Shown: piece after piece, positions 35,928 through 48,190 of the stretch
How positions within the stretch are numbered: position 1 is the stretch's first letter
How the letters are laid out: each line of letters starts with the position of its first letter
Source of the DNA: Bacillus australimaris
GTDB taxonomy: Bacteria > Bacillota > Bacilli > Bacillales > Bacillaceae
NCBI RefSeq assembly: GCF_001307105.1
Contig: NZ_LGYN01000031.1
Location: 1 to 64,000, forward strand
Length of the DNA stretch: 64,000 nucleotides
Reading direction: 5' to 3'
The notes under the pieces: generated by a model
Database searches by the model: none
What the model saw: the letters and a program-made list of their open reading frames with translations, nothing else
Told to the model about the DNA's origin: nothing
Position numbers and translations under genes: made by a program

Positions 35928-37508
35928 CTAGACAGATGATTGTGTGCCTGAGAACATTGGCACTTCACTTGTTTGGCCATTCTCTTGTCTAAAGATAATA
36001 TGTTTTTCATTAAAATGAATAGGCGACTCTATTCCCGCAGCTGCGGATAAGTTAAACAAACCTTCTCTAAGAGACAGGATATAATTGCATACTCGGTATT
36101 TCTTTTCTTCAATCGATAAACCTCTTTGCAGCTTTGAATCTGTTGTAGCGACACCGACTGGGCATTTATTCGTGTGGCATACTTGTGCGCGAATGCATCC
36201 GACTGAAAACATAAGTCCTCTGGCAATATTCACAAAGTCAGCACCCATCGAAAGGGCAATCGCAATTTTATCAGGCGAGAGAAGCTTACCAGAAGCAAAG
36301 AGCTTCACCCGATCTCTGACACCGTATTCCTTCAATATTTGATGAACCATAGGGAGTGCCGTGAAAATTGGAAGCCCAGCGGAATCTGCCAATTCATGAA
36401 AGGACGCTCCTGTGCCGCCTTCCCCGCCATCAACTGTAATGAAATCAGGGTGTTTTCCGCTCTTTTTCATATAGCTGGCAAGCTCTTCAATGTTTTCTTT
36501 ATGTCCGACTACAAGCTTAATTCCAACAGGTTTGCCACCTATACTTCGCAGCTCCTCGATGAAATCAAACATGTCAGGGATGGAGTGGAACATCTCAAAG
36601 CGGTTTGGGCTGTCAATGGATTGATGAGGCGGCAATTTGCGGATGTTCGCAATTTCTTCGGTCACCTTTTCGCCATCAATATGACCGCCGCGCGTTTTTG
36701 CCCCTTGTGCCAGCTTGAGTTCAAACGCTTTGACTTCCTCGTGCTCGCTTTTTTTCTTGAATTCTTCAAAGGAAAATGCGCCATCCTCTGTTCTAACGCC
36801 AAATAAACCGGGCCCAATCTGACAAATGATATCGGCGCCGCCTTTGAGATGATAAGGAGAAAGCCCGCCTTCACCTGTGTTCATCCATGTACCGCCGGCC
36901 ATTTTTAATCCTGAGGATAAAGCTGTAATCGCCCTGTCACCTAAGGAGCCGTAGCTCATGGCGGATTGACCGATCAGGCCTTTCACATGAAAAGGCTTTT
37001 GACATGTGTGTTCGCCAATGACTTGTACATCCTCTTGATGGAGAAAGTAAGGCTTTGCTTCGACTTCTTTAAAATGCTCACTTCTTCGCAGTAAATTGTC
37101 TTGATCAATTTGATATACTTTCGTTTGAATTTTTTCAGATTGATCGATGCGTAATTCATCCCGCTGCTTTGGAAACAGGACGTTTCGAATGTAATAGCCT
37201 GGCTTGTCAAAATCACGTTTTGATCCAAAGCCCATCGTCCGGCTTTTGTACTTCCCAGACATGACGGCTTGCTCGTATTCTCTTCTCGAGAAAGGCAATT
37301 CCTCTCGATCATTCAGAAACAAATATTGGCGAAGCTCAGGACCTATTTTTTCAAAGATAAACCGAAGCTTTCCAATGACCGGATAATTTCGCAGGACTGA
37401 ATGCTCTTCCTGTTTTTCATCCCTTATCCAAATCCAGAAAAATAAAATGATGGGTATGATCAAACAAATGACTAGTAGTGCACCGATGACAAGTAAAGTT
37501 GTTGTCAC
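35928..37508 (-). CDS. yerD: FMN-binding glutamate synthase-like protein YerD
   Basis: This 526-residue protein has one N-terminal membrane segment (about 4-27) followed by the FMN-binding domain of glutamate synthase. GLIGQSAMSYGSLGDRAITA, the HPDFITVDGGEGGTGASFHE loop and GCIRAQVCHTNKCPVGVAT are the family blocks, the last carrying the Cys-x5-Cys-x4-Cys of the 3Fe-4S site. It lacks the glutaminase domain, so it is not a complete GOGAT. GTG 37508 follows AGAAGGG. It matches B. subtilis YerD in size and place; the reaction is unknown. Confidence 0.9.
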   Translation of the reverse strand: MTTTLLVIGALLVICLIIPIILFFWIWIRDEKQEEHSVLRNYPVIGKLRFIFEKIGPELRQYLFLNDREELPFSRREYEQAVMSGKYKSRTMGFGSKRDFDKPGYYIRNVLFPKQRDELRIDQSEKIQTKVYQIDQDNLLRRSEHFKEVEAKPYFLHQEDVQVIGEHTCQKPFHVKGLIGQSAMSYGSLGDRAITALSSGLKMAGGTWMNTGEGGLSPYHLKGGADIICQIGPGLFGVRTEDGAFSFEEFKKKSEHEEVKAFELKLAQGAKTRGGHIDGEKVTEEIANIRKLPPHQSIDSPNRFEMFHSIPDMFDFIEELRSIGGKPVGIKLVVGHKENIEELASYMKKSGKHPDFITVDGGEGGTGASFHELADSAGLPIFTALPMVHQILKEYGVRDRVKLFASGKLLSPDKIAIALSMGADFVNIARGLMFSVGCIRAQVCHTNKCPVGVATTDSKLQRGLSIEEKKYRVCNYILSLREGLFNLSAAAGIESPIHFNEKHIIFRQENGQTSEVPMFSGTQSSV

Positions 37509-37647
37509 GAAGATCCCTTCTTTCCTCTTTCATTGTAGTTGTTATTCCACTTTTCATGAAAAGAGAAACCACATCAGCATATTGTGACGTTTAGAAATGA
37601 AAAGGCGGGGTAACTTACAAATAAGATGATAAGGGGAGGGAACATAC

Positions 37648-37878
37648 ATGAATAAGCGTCCAAATGCGTATGTACTTGCAGGATTAGGGGTCGGAGGAGC
37701 TGTGTTATTGGCGGTAAAAAATAAACAGCATCTGAAAAAATGGGCAAACATGTTCCGGTCAGTTGAAAAGGTGCCTGAAAAAGCCGGCCACCCCGATCCG
37801 TTAGATATTCAAGACAACAAGATGGTCGATGAAGGGGCTATGACATCCGTCCATTATTTTAATGAAGTGAGACAATAG
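37648..37878 (+). CDS. Hypothetical small protein (76 aa)
   Basis: A clear ribosome site (AAGGGGAGGG) precedes the ATG. The product starts MNKRPNAYVLAGLGVGGAVL, with one hydrophobic segment (about 8-23), and has a hydrophilic tail containing PEKAGHPDPLDIQDNKMVDEG. It may be a small membrane-anchored protein. It is flanked by its own terminator and lies divergent from yerD. I recognise no family. Confidence 0.7.
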   Translation: MNKRPNAYVLAGLGVGGAVLLAVKNKQHLKKWANMFRSVEKVPEKAGHPDPLDIQDNKMVDEGAMTSVHYFNEVRQ

Positions 37879-37888
37879 CTTGAAAAAG

Positions 37889-37917
37889 CCGTTTTGAATG
37901 ATCAAAACGGTTTTTTT
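37889..37917. terminator. Terminator between two small convergent genes
   Basis: CCGTTTTGA (37889-37897), loop ATGA, TCAAAACGG (37902-37910) followed by T7; the A-run before it also permits use from the minus strand. Confidence 0.88.
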
Positions 37918-37922
37918 CTTGC

Positions 37923-38144
37923 CTATAAAAGATCGTTATATAGAAGAGGATCAACAATGCTAAAACCGATCAGCCCTTTATGGTCAGGCGTCGAGAAATG
38001 AAATTCAATGCCTAACCATTGATAGGTTGAAAGAGCTTCCTGATCTGTCAAACGTAAAGAAAGCTTATCCTCATATACCGGCGTATTCCGGAGAACTTCT
38101 GATTCTTCTGCAAATAACTCCAAACCAGCCACTCGAAATATCAA
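37923..38144 (-). CDS. Hypothetical small protein (about 70 aa)
   Basis: The frame ends just beyond a terminator and opens at TTG 38144 or GTG 38132 (MAGLELFAEE); AGAGG lies about 12 bases before the GTG. An in-frame stop lies two codons before the TTG. The product is acidic and beta-rich in appearance (YEDKLSLRLTDQEALSTYQW, GIEFHFSTPDHKGLIGFS) with no membrane segment. No family is recognised. The weak start makes the gene less certain. Confidence 0.5.
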   Translation of the reverse strand: MIFRVAGLELFAEESEVLRNTPVYEDKLSLRLTDQEALSTYQWLGIEFHFSTPDHKGLIGFSIVDPLLYNDLL

Positions 38145-38267
38145 CCTCTTTCAGTAGATTTTTTCATCCATCCTCCAGCAATATTACATAAAGTCACGAT
38201 CACCCATTTTCAAAAGAATGAAACTTTTAGCTGAAGGAGGTTACCCATTTTTTGCGGTCACTGATTT

Positions 38268-38276
38268 TGTTATAAT
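38268..38276 (+). promoter_or_regulatory. Extended -10 promoter of pcrB
   Basis: TG-T-TATAAT (38268-38276) is a perfect extended -10 about 38 bases before the pcrB start; no good -35 is present, which extended -10 promoters tolerate. Confidence 0.6.
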
Positions 38277-38313
38277 ATTTAAATGGAATGAAACGAATGG
38301 AGGAACGTTTTTC

Positions 38314-39006
38314 ATGTATGATGTTACCGAGTGGAAGCATGTCTTTAAACTCGATCCAAATAAAGAAATCTCCGATGAACAGCTAGAGGCGATTTGCGAA
38401 TCTGGGACGGATGCCATATTGATTGGCGGCAGTGACAATGTAACAGAGGACAATGTGCTTCAATTGATGTCAAAGGTCCGCCGGTTTCTAGTGCCTTGTG
38501 TGCTCGAAATCTCAACACATGAGATGATTGTGCCGGGCTTCGATCTGTATTTCATCCCGACCGTTTTAAACAGCTCTCATCCTGACTGGATTGTTGGGCT
38601 TCATAAGGACGCGATGAAGGAATTCGGTGATTTGATGTCAATGGAAGAGATTGTGCCGGAAGGCTATGTGATCTTAAATGAAGATTGTAAGGCGGCCAAG
38701 CTCACAGAGGCAAATACAGGGCTGGATATTGATGACGTAAGGGCATATGCAAGAGTGGCAGAGCATTTGATGAAGCTGCCCATTTTTTATCTAGAATACA
38801 GCGGAATGCTTGGGGATATAGAGCTTGTGAAAGAAACGAAGGCAGTGCTTCATGAAACAATTCTTTTTTATGGCGGCGGCATTGAGAACGCAAAACAGGC
38901 AAAAGACTTCTCGCAGCATGCAGACGTTGTAGTTGTAGGGAACGTCATTTATGACAATTTCAAAGAAGCATTAAAGACAGTCGACGCAGTCAAAAAGTCA
39001 TCATAG
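38314..39006 (+). CDS. pcrB: Heptaprenylglyceryl phosphate synthase PcrB
   Basis: PcrB (230 aa) is a TIM-barrel prenyltransferase joining heptaprenyl diphosphate to sn-glycerol-1-phosphate. Family blocks include KLDPNKEISDEQLEAICESG, DAILIGGSDNVTEDNV, FYLEYSGMLGDIELVKETK and LFYGGGIENAKQAKDFSQHA (phosphate site), then ADVVVVGNVIY. ATG 38314 follows GGAGG; a frame beginning 32 codons earlier runs through the promoter and is rejected. It is followed by pcrA, as in other Bacillus. Confidence 0.95.
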   Translation: MYDVTEWKHVFKLDPNKEISDEQLEAICESGTDAILIGGSDNVTEDNVLQLMSKVRRFLVPCVLEISTHEMIVPGFDLYFIPTVLNSSHPDWIVGLHKDAMKEFGDLMSMEEIVPEGYVILNEDCKAAKLTEANTGLDIDDVRAYARVAEHLMKLPIFYLEYSGMLGDIELVKETKAVLHETILFYGGGIENAKQAKDFSQHADVVVVGNVIYDNFKEALKTVDAVKKSS

Positions 39007-39063
39007 TCAAACAAGACGAAACAGGTTAAAATAGAACATAAGTTCGAATTGGCGGTGAATGGA

Positions 39064-41286
39064 ATGAATGAAATATCGAATCATCTATTAGAAGGGCTGA
39101 ATGACGCGCAGAGGGAAGCGGTCAAAGCAACAGACGGGCCTTTGCTGTTGATGGCAGGTGCAGGAAGCGGAAAGACACGGGTGCTCACACATCGAATTGC
39201 CTACTTGATGGCAGAAAAGCATGTAGCTCCGTGGAACATATTAGCGATTACGTTTACAAATAAAGCAGCACGTGAAATGCGCGAACGTGTCCAGGCTATT
39301 TTAGGACCTGGGGCAGATGACATTTGGATCTCTACGTTCCACAGCATGTGTGTCCGCATTTTAAGACGTGATATTGACCGCATCGGTGTGAATCGCAACT
39401 TCTCTATTTTAGACACATCTGACCAGCTTTCAGTCATTAAAAACATTTTAAAAGAACGGAATATCGATCCTAAAAAGTTTGATCCACGCAGCATTTTAGG
39501 ATCGATCAGCAGTGCAAAAAACGAACTTATTGATGCAGAGGAATACGCCAAAACAGCCGGTGATTTCTATGATCAAGTGGTCAGCGACGTCTATACTGAT
39601 TATCAAAAGCGGTTACTCAAAAACCAATCACTCGATTTTGATGATTTAATTATGATGACGATTCGTCTGTTTGAGCGCATCCCGGAAGTATTAGAGCACT
39701 ATCAGCGGAAATTCCAATACATTCATGTGGATGAGTATCAGGATACGAACAGAGCGCAGTACATGCTTGTGAAACTGCTTGCTCAGCGTTTTCAAAATAT
39801 ATGTGTTGTCGGCGACTCGGATCAGTCTATTTATCGCTGGCGCGGAGCGGATATTACAAACATTCTCTCCTTTGAAAAAGATTATCCGTCCAGTGAAGTA
39901 ATTCTGCTTGAGCAAAATTACAGATCGACAAAACGCATTTTGCATGCCGCAAATACGGTCATCCAAAACAATGCAAACCGAAAGCCGAAAAACCTTTGGA
40001 CAGAAAATGATGAAGGAGCGAAGATTGCCTATTACCGCGCAGATAATGAATTCGGTGAAGGGCAATTTGTCGCAGGAAAGATTCATCAGCTTTATCAGAG
40101 CGGTAAGCGCAAATTATCCGATTTTGCGATCCTTTACCGGACGAATGCCCAATCTCGTGTCATAGAGGAAACTTTAATGAAAGCCAACATTCAATACAAC
40201 ATTGTCGGCGGCACGAAGTTCTATGACAGAAAAGAGATCAAGGACATTTTGGCGTACTTACGCCTAGTGGCAAACCCAGATGACGATATTAGTTTTGCGC
40301 GAATTGTAAACGTGCCAAAGCGAGGAATCGGTGCGACATCTGTTGATAAAATCGCAGCATATGCGGAGATGAATGATCTGTCTATGTTTGAAGCACTTGG
40401 TCAGGTGGATTTCATTGGACTGAGTGCAAGGGCAGCCAATGCGCTTGATGAGTTCAAACAGCTCATTGATCAAATGACAAACATGCAGGATTATTTATCT
40501 GTCACTGAATTAACTGAAGAAATTCTAGAGAAAACAGGCTATCGAGAAGCTCTGAAGCTTGAAAAAACGATTGAAGCACAAAGCCGCTTAGAAAATATTG
40601 ACGAGTTTCTATCTGTCACTAAGAACTTTGAAGAACAAAATGAAGACAAGTCACTTGTGACCTTCCTGACAGATCTTGCCCTCGTTGCAGACATTGATAA
40701 GCTGGATGAGAATGAGGAAGAAAATCAGGATGCCGTCATCTTAATGACTCTTCACGCCGCAAAAGGTTTAGAATTCCCTGTTGTTTTCTTAATGGGGATG
40801 GAGGAAGGTGTCTTCCCGCACAGCCGTTCACTAATGGAAGATGCAGAAATGGAAGAAGAGCGCCGCCTCGCATACGTAGGCATCACAAGGGCTGAAGAAG
40901 AGCTTTATTTATCAAGTGCGAAAATGAGAACACTATTCGGCCGGACGAACATGAATCTTGAATCAAGATTTATTCGAGAAATACCAGCCGATTTATTGGA
41001 CAACCTAAATGAGAAAAAAGAAACGAAAACACCGTTTGGCCAAACAAGAGAAAGATCGCAAAGACGAGGCCCTGTCTCACGTCCGCAAACACAAACGATT
41101 CAAAACACAGGCGGCGGCAATATTGGCTGGGCTGTGGGCGATAAAGCGGCTCATAAAAAATGGGGCGTTGGTACGGTTGTAAGTGTGAAAGGTAGCGGAG
41201 ACAGCACAGAACTCGATATTGCCTTCCCAAGCCCTACAGGTATTAAGCGTCTTCTCGCAGCATTTGCGCCAATCGAGAAGCAGTAA
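39064..41286 (+). CDS. pcrA: ATP-dependent DNA helicase PcrA (UvrD/Rep family)
   Basis: PcrA (740 aa) is an essential 3'-5' superfamily 1 helicase acting in repair and in clearing transcription complexes. Motifs run in order: [20 protein letters not shown] (I), [16 protein letters not shown] (Ia), [17 protein letters not shown] (II), [17 protein letters not shown] (III), [12 protein letters not shown] (IV), [20 protein letters not shown] (V) and [13 protein letters not shown] (VI). The C-terminal [20 protein letters not shown] is the RNA-polymerase-interacting Tudor-like domain. ATG 39064 (MNEISNHLL) matches the family start. Confidence 0.98.
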   Translation: MNEISNHLLEGLNDAQREAVKATDGPLLLMAGAGSGKTRVLTHRIAYLMAEKHVAPWNILAITFTNKAAREMRERVQAILGPGADDIWISTFHSMCVRILRRDIDRIGVNRNFSILDTSDQLSVIKNILKERNIDPKKFDPRSILGSISSAKNELIDAEEYAKTAGDFYDQVVSDVYTDYQKRLLKNQSLDFDDLIMMTIRLFERIPEVLEHYQRKFQYIHVDEYQDTNRAQYMLVKLLAQRFQNICVVGDSDQSIYRWRGADITNILSFEKDYPSSEVILLEQNYRSTKRILHAANTVIQNNANRKPKNLWTENDEGAKIAYYRADNEFGEGQFVAGKIHQLYQSGKRKLSDFAILYRTNAQSRVIEETLMKANIQYNIVGGTKFYDRKEIKDILAYLRLVANPDDDISFARIVNVPKRGIGATSVDKIAAYAEMNDLSMFEALGQVDFIGLSARAANALDEFKQLIDQMTNMQDYLSVTELTEEILEKTGYREALKLEKTIEAQSRLENIDEFLSVTKNFEEQNEDKSLVTFLTDLALVADIDKLDENEEENQDAVILMTLHAAKGLEFPVVFLMGMEEGVFPHSRSLMEDAEMEEERRLAYVGITRAEEELYLSSAKMRTLFGRTNMNLESRFIREIPADLLDNLNEKKETKTPFGQTRERSQRRGPVSRPQTQTIQNTGGGNIGWAVGDKAAHKKWGVGTVVSVKGSGDSTELDIAFPSPTGIKRLLAAFAPIEKQ

Positions 41287-41312
41287 ACGAATAGGACTGA
41301 CAAAACGGATGA

Positions 41313-43337
<2,025 letters not shown>

Positions 43338-43352
43338 GAGGAGTGTTTTCTA

Positions 43353-44549
43353 TTGAAAAAGTTGTTATTGCTGCTGACAATGCTCACACTGGTATTGTCA
43401 GCGTGTGCACCTTTTGGGGGAAAGGATGAGGAAGAGGTCACACAAAAAACGGATGAAACGAAGGAAACCAAGGAAACAGCCATCATCCCGATGTACAATA
43501 TCTCTGACTCCTATTACAAAATGGTGCTGCCGTTTAAACAAGGAGCTGCGAGAGGTTTAACAGCAGAGCGCCTCAACACACGTTTGGACATTGATGAATT
43601 TGAAACAGGACTCATGCGCCTGGCAACAGAGTCATTTAATACAAACGACTACCTATTCCAAGAAGGACAGCATTTAGATGAGGACACGGTTCTCAGCTGG
43701 CTGGCGCGCAAAAAAACAGGCAGTGATCTGAAAAAAGCAGAAAAAGAAGATAAAGACTTTAAGAATCTAGGCTTAAATCCTGCTCTTCCAAACTCAGGTT
43801 CAGCAAAGTCTAAAAATGAAAATAGTCCAATTTACTTAGCTTCTATGCTAGAGCATAATTACTTAATTCGAAAAGACAAAAACAGCTTACAGCTTGGCGG
43901 AGTTGTCATTGGTCTTGCGCTGAATTCTGTGTATTACTACCGTGAAAATATCGGTGATCCGCAGCAAGAGGTGACCATCGATTCATCGAAAAGTTCAAAG
44001 AAACTGTTAGCAGAGGGTGAAAAAATCGCTGAACAAGTGATTAAACGAATTCGTCAAATGGACGGACTGCAAAAAGTGCCTGTCATGATTGCCCTATATA
44101 AGCAAGCACCAAAATCATCTATTGTTCCAGGAAACTTCATTGCCAAAACGGATGTGAAAGCAGGCTCGGCTGATATCGGCAATTGGGATACGATCAAAGA
44201 GGAGAATGTATTCTTCCCTTCAGATCAAGCGAAAAGCAGCTACAAAGATGATTCTGAGCGATTTGACCGTTTCAAGACAAAAGTCGAAGACTACTTCCCG
44301 AATTACACTGGTGTTGTAGGAAAAGGCTTTTACAAAAACGGAAACCTGCAAAAAATGAAAATCGAAATTCCAATGCAATTCTACGGAAAAACGGAAGTTG
44401 TAGCCTTCACACAATATTTAACAGGTGAAGTCATGGATTACTATAAGAGTACCAATATCGAAATCAACATCACATCTTCTGATCAACAGGAAGCCTTGAT
44501 CACGAAAAGTGCTGAAGACAAAGAGCCCGTTGTTCATATATATGACTAA
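43353..44549 (+). CDS. camS: CamS family lipoprotein (YerH)
   Basis: The 398-residue protein begins with a lipoprotein signal ([18 protein letters not shown]), the lipobox LSAC placing the lipidated cysteine at about residue 18. It then has the CamS domain ([51 protein letters not shown]). CamS homologues release a sex-pheromone peptide from their signal sequence in staphylococci and enterococci; a cell role in Bacillus is not established. TTG 43353 follows GAGGAG at nine bases and is 15 bases after ligA. Confidence 0.92.
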   Translation: MKKLLLLLTMLTLVLSACAPFGGKDEEEVTQKTDETKETKETAIIPMYNISDSYYKMVLPFKQGAARGLTAERLNTRLDIDEFETGLMRLATESFNTNDYLFQEGQHLDEDTVLSWLARKKTGSDLKKAEKEDKDFKNLGLNPALPNSGSAKSKNENSPIYLASMLEHNYLIRKDKNSLQLGGVVIGLALNSVYYYRENIGDPQQEVTIDSSKSSKKLLAEGEKIAEQVIKRIRQMDGLQKVPVMIALYKQAPKSSIVPGNFIAKTDVKAGSADIGNWDTIKEENVFFPSDQAKSSYKDDSERFDRFKTKVEDYFPNYTGVVGKGFYKNGNLQKMKIEIPMQFYGKTEVVAFTQYLTGEVMDYYKSTNIEINITSSDQQEALITKSAEDKEPVVHIYD

Positions 44550-44628
44550 ATAAGAGGTTTTTCCAAACGTTTGTCAAAGTATTAGTTGAAACCAATAGGA
44601 AAGGCTGGTATGTTGATGCTCGTATAAT

Positions 44629-44677
44629 GCTGATTACCGTCGTGAACATTTAAAAAGACGATAAAAGGAGAATCAGC
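44629..44677 (+). promoter_or_regulatory. Hairpin flanking the yerI Shine-Dalgarno
   Basis: GCTGATT (44629-44635) is complementary to AATCAGC (44671-44677), which touches the ATG. An inner CGTC/GACG stem (44638-44641 and 44657-44660) is also possible. The AAGGAG lies in the 3' internal loop, so folding could limit initiation. TATAAT at 44623-44628 suggests the transcript starts right beside it. Confidence 0.4.
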
Positions 44678-45685
44678 ATGCATAAAGAAGTAAAAGCACG
44701 ATACGATGAACAGAAAGTCTTAAAGAAAGCGGCTCACTTGTATGACTTTCAGCTAGACCAAGTGACATTTCTAGCAGATGCAGAAAATGTTGTGTATGAA
44801 TATAAGGCAATGAATGGGGAGAATTATATATTAAAAATCACCCATACCATTCGTCGTTCATCCACATATATTTTAGGAGAAATGGACTGGATTCGGTTTC
44901 TATCTCATCATGGTATATCCGTAGCAAAGCCGATTTTATCAGTAAGAGGAAAAGACGTTGAAACCATTCCTGATCAAGCCGGGGGCGCTTTTTTACTCCG
45001 TGTGTATGAAAAGGCACCGGGAAGAAAAGTAACTGAAGGTGATTGGAATGGGAAGCTGTTTGAAGCGTTAGGCGCCTATACAGGTCGAATGCATCAAACA
45101 ACAAAACGATATCAAGTAAAAGACCCTCGCTGTAAGCGTCAAGAGTGGTATGAAGAGGAGCAGTTAAAGCTTGATAAATATATTCCATCTGATCAAACGG
45201 TTGTTTTGCAAAGAAAAGATGAACTGATGCAAAAGCTTCACCAGCTCCGAATTTCGAAGGATGTGTATGGGCTGGTGCATGCCGATTTGCATCACGGGAA
45301 CTTCCATTATCATCAAGGAGAGATTATCGCATTTGATTTTGATGATATTGGATATCACTGGTTTATCAATGATATTAGTATTTTGCTATACAATGTTCTT
45401 TGGTATCCAGTGATTCCATATGAGGATAAAGCTGAATTTACTGCTGAATTTATGAGTCATTTTTTAAAAGGCTATCGACAGGAGAATGAGCTTGATGACG
45501 CGTGGCTGGCAACAATACCTGATTTTCTCATGCTGCGTCATATGCTGATTTATGGGCTTTTACATCAAGCATGTGATCTCCAAACAATGACTTCTGACGA
45601 AAAAGCCATGCTGACACGTTTGCGAAAGGAAATTGAGCAAAAAACGCCAATTACTCCTTTTGATTTTCATCAGCTGGCCCGATAA
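44678..45685 (+). CDS. yerI: Phosphotransferase family protein YerI (APH/homoserine kinase-like)
   Basis: The 335-residue protein has the aminoglycoside-phosphotransferase-like kinase fold. Its N-lobe includes YILKITHTIRRSSTYILGEM (lysine-bearing strand). The catalytic loop is GLVHADLHHGNFHYHQGEII, with the Asp and Asn expected of the HxDxxxxN motif, followed by IAFDFDDIGYHWFINDISIL (metal Asp). B. subtilis YerI matches in position and length. The substrate is unknown; it is not evidence for antibiotic resistance. A terminator follows directly. Confidence 0.88.
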   Translation: MHKEVKARYDEQKVLKKAAHLYDFQLDQVTFLADAENVVYEYKAMNGENYILKITHTIRRSSTYILGEMDWIRFLSHHGISVAKPILSVRGKDVETIPDQAGGAFLLRVYEKAPGRKVTEGDWNGKLFEALGAYTGRMHQTTKRYQVKDPRCKRQEWYEEEQLKLDKYIPSDQTVVLQRKDELMQKLHQLRISKDVYGLVHADLHHGNFHYHQGEIIAFDFDDIGYHWFINDISILLYNVLWYPVIPYEDKAEFTAEFMSHFLKGYRQENELDDAWLATIPDFLMLRHMLIYGLLHQACDLQTMTSDEKAMLTRLRKEIEQKTPITPFDFHQLAR

Positions 45686-45690
45686 AAAAA

Positions 45691-45724
45691 ACCCTTGCTG
45701 TGCCAAACAGCAGGGGTTTTTTTG
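45691..45724. terminator. Bidirectional terminator between yerI and the mgtC-like gene
   Basis: ACCCTTGCTG (45691-45700) pairs with CAGCAGGGGT (45708-45717), with an A-run before and T-run after; it ends both convergent genes. Confidence 0.9.
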
Positions 45725-46417
45725 TTATACCGTATCACACTTCACGCCAACGACGCCTTCTAGATCTTTAATATCAAAGTACACATCCGTTGTATAGCGG
45801 TCTTTATGCACGCGTACGCGTACTTCCATGATCGGATAGTCCTTTTCCTTTAAATCATCAATTCGTACAGAATGAATGCGAATATTGAGGGCTTTCATTT
45901 CTTTTAAAATCTCTGTCATGCGGTTTCGATCAGAAAGAGACATCCTGATACGGATTTCTTTTTCCTGCAGGCGAATCGGTCCGATCCGCTGGAAGAGCCA
46001 TGGCAGGAATTCGACACTAACCAGAATAAAGAAAAGACTGAGGAAGGCTTCTTTATAAAATCCTGCACCTGTTGCAACCCCAAGTCCTGCTGCTCCCCAG
46101 ATCATCGCAGAAGTCGTGAGACCTGAGATAACATCATTGCTTTTGCGAAGAATCACACCTGCTCCAATAAAACCAACACCAGATATAATTTGCGCCGGTA
46201 ACCTGAGTGGGTCCATTTGAAGCTTAGAGACTCGAGGGAAATTGTAGGCTGCATCAATGCTGATGATGGTTAATACACAGGAGCTGACAGCAATGACAAT
46301 ACACGTTTTTAAGCCGAGCGGCTTTTTCTTCAGCTCTCGTTCAAGCCCAATAATCAAACCGATTAAAGTGGCTACGGCTAATTTTAAGACTGTATCCCAT
46401 TCAATTGTCCAAAACAT
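45725..46417 (-). CDS. MgtC/SapB family membrane protein
   Basis: The 230-residue protein has four or five membrane segments in the first 140 residues, with the MgtC/SapB core: LAVATLIGLIIGLERELKKKPLGL, QIISGVGFIGAGVILRKSND and VISGLTTSAMIWGAAGLGVATG. The C-terminal cytoplasmic domain (about 150-230) is ACT-like in appearance (RIRMSLSDRNRMTEIL, MEVRVRVHKDRYTTD). ATG 46417 follows AAAGGAG. MgtC homologues affect magnesium limitation survival and membrane ATPase control; this member is unassigned. Confidence 0.88.
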   Translation of the reverse strand: MFWTIEWDTVLKLAVATLIGLIIGLERELKKKPLGLKTCIVIAVSSCVLTIISIDAAYNFPRVSKLQMDPLRLPAQIISGVGFIGAGVILRKSNDVISGLTTSAMIWGAAGLGVATGAGFYKEAFLSLFFILVSVEFLPWLFQRIGPIRLQEKEIRIRMSLSDRNRMTEILKEMKALNIRIHSVRIDDLKEKDYPIMEVRVRVHKDRYTTDVYFDIKDLEGVVGVKCDTV

Positions 46418-46546
46418 GCGTATCGCTCCTTTCACTTCATGTACGTTTCACAACATGTATATGATCTTCTCACACCCCATATGGCTGCACAACTCTTATT
46501 TTATTCAGAATCGGAAGAAAGAAAAGCTTTTTATTTTATTTAAAAA

Positions 46547-46578
46547 GAAGGTCATCCGCATAAGACAGATGACCCTTC
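46547..46578 (-). terminator. Terminator of opuE
   Basis: GAAGGTCATC (46547-46556) pairs with GATGACCCTT (46568-46577), allowing one bulge. On the minus strand it ends in CTTTTT, just after the opuE stop. Confidence 0.7.
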
Positions 46579-46585
46579 ATGTTCT

Positions 46586-48067
46586 TTATTTTGTTTCTTC
46601 TTCAAGATGATCTTCCATTTTGTGAAATAACTGTTTTGATGCTTGTGACGGCTTACTAGTCATTAAGCTCACAATGATTGCAGCTAAACCACTTAACGTA
46701 AAGCCTGGAATCATTTCATAAATACCTGTGGCATGGTTAAGACCTGTCGTGATCCATGTCAGAACGACAACGGCACCAACGATCATCCCAACGAGGGCAC
46801 CATGATGATTCATCCGTTTCCAGTATAGGCAAAGTAAGATGACTGGACCGAAGGAAGAACCAAAGCCTGCCCATGCATAACCAACAAGGTCAAGAATGGT
46901 GTCACTTGGATTAAGTGAAAGACAAAGGGCAATGACAGCGACAACGAGTACAGACATACGGCCAATCATCACGAGTTCTTTGTCTGATGCTTTTTTTCTA
47001 AAGAACGTTCTATATAAATCCTCTGTCATTGCACTTGCTGTGACAAGCAGCTGAGACGAAATTGAACTCATAATCGCAGCTAAAATGGCAGAAAGTAAAA
47101 ATCCAGTGATATATGGATGGAACAATACTTTAGAAAAGACGATAAAAATGGTTTCAGGATCAGCAAGGTTCATACCCGTTTCATGGACATATGCAACACC
47201 AACTAAACCGACAGATAGTGAACCAATCACAGAAATAATCATCCAGCTCATTCCGATTCGGCGTGCTGGTTTTAAGTCTTTGACGGACGTAATGGCCATA
47301 AAGCGCACGATAATATGCGGCTGCCCAAAGTAACCTAGTCCCCAAGCGAGGAAGGAAATAATGCCAATGACGCTCGTTCCTCTAAAAATATCAAGCAATT
47401 TAGGGTCAATCTGTTGTATATCTTGGAATGTAGCAACAGGTCCGCCTAATTGTGTAAAGGCAACGATCGGCACGAGCACTAATGCTAAAAACATGATAGC
47501 TCCTTGGACAAAGTCCGTTAAGCTCACTGCAAGGAATCCTCCAAACAATGTATACAAAACCACAATACTTGACGTCAAAATCAGACCAAACATGTAGTGA
47601 GCGCCGAAAGCTGACTCAAATAAACGTCCGCCTGATACCATCCCAGACGATGTATACAGCGTAAAGAAGATTAAAATGATGACGGCTGAAACAGCTTTTA
47701 ATAAAGCAGATGATCCTTTGAACCGCTTATCAAAGAAATCAGGGATCGTAATGGCATCATCAGCAATTTCTGTATAAGAACGTAAGCGAGGTGCAAGAAT
47801 GAGGTAGTTCAAGTAAGCACCGACGATGAGACCAATCGCAAGCCAAGTTGTCGATAAACCTGTTTTATACATTTCACCTGGAACACCCATCAGCATCCAG
47901 CCGCTCATATCAGCAGCACCTGCAGAAAGGGCTGTAACGAATGGGCCAAGTCCGCGTCCACCAAGCATATAATCATTTAAATCATGTGTTTTCCTGAATG
48001 CATACCAACCGATGGCAAGCATTCCGATAAAATAAATAGATAAGGAAATTGTAACTTCAATATTCAT
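46586..48067 (-). CDS. opuE: Sodium/proline symporter OpuE
   Basis: The 493-residue sodium:solute symporter has about 13 membrane segments and the PutP/OpuE sequence pattern: LNDYMLGGRGLGPFVTALSA, GAADMSGWMLMGVPGEMYKTG, LGYFGQPHIIVRFMAI and AAIMSSISSQLLVTASAMTEDL. OpuE imports proline as an osmoprotectant. Its place next to gatCAB is the same as in B. subtilis, although here it is divergent from gatC. AAGGTGAG lies about 10 bases before the ATG. A sigma-B-type promoter is found upstream. Confidence 0.95.
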   Translation of the reverse strand: MNIEVTISLSIYFIGMLAIGWYAFRKTHDLNDYMLGGRGLGPFVTALSAGAADMSGWMLMGVPGEMYKTGLSTTWLAIGLIVGAYLNYLILAPRLRSYTEIADDAITIPDFFDKRFKGSSALLKAVSAVIILIFFTLYTSSGMVSGGRLFESAFGAHYMFGLILTSSIVVLYTLFGGFLAVSLTDFVQGAIMFLALVLVPIVAFTQLGGPVATFQDIQQIDPKLLDIFRGTSVIGIISFLAWGLGYFGQPHIIVRFMAITSVKDLKPARRIGMSWMIISVIGSLSVGLVGVAYVHETGMNLADPETIFIVFSKVLFHPYITGFLLSAILAAIMSSISSQLLVTASAMTEDLYRTFFRKKASDKELVMIGRMSVLVVAVIALCLSLNPSDTILDLVGYAWAGFGSSFGPVILLCLYWKRMNHHGALVGMIVGAVVVLTWITTGLNHATGIYEMIPGFTLSGLAAIIVSLMTSKPSQASKQLFHKMEDHLEEETK

Positions 48068-48190
48068 CTTTTGTTCTCACCTTTTTCGTATTAATTTGAC
48101 ATCACCTCGATCAAAATATACAGGAGTGCCAAGGCAGCATTTTTGAATAACTGTCCTGCTCACTGCTATGGTTACTTAACCTAACAGAGT

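Noticed and set aside
39691..40086. 131-codon minus-strand frame inside pcrA
   Set aside because: It lies wholly within the conserved helicase gene, has no ribosome site and its sequence follows from pcrA codon constraints.
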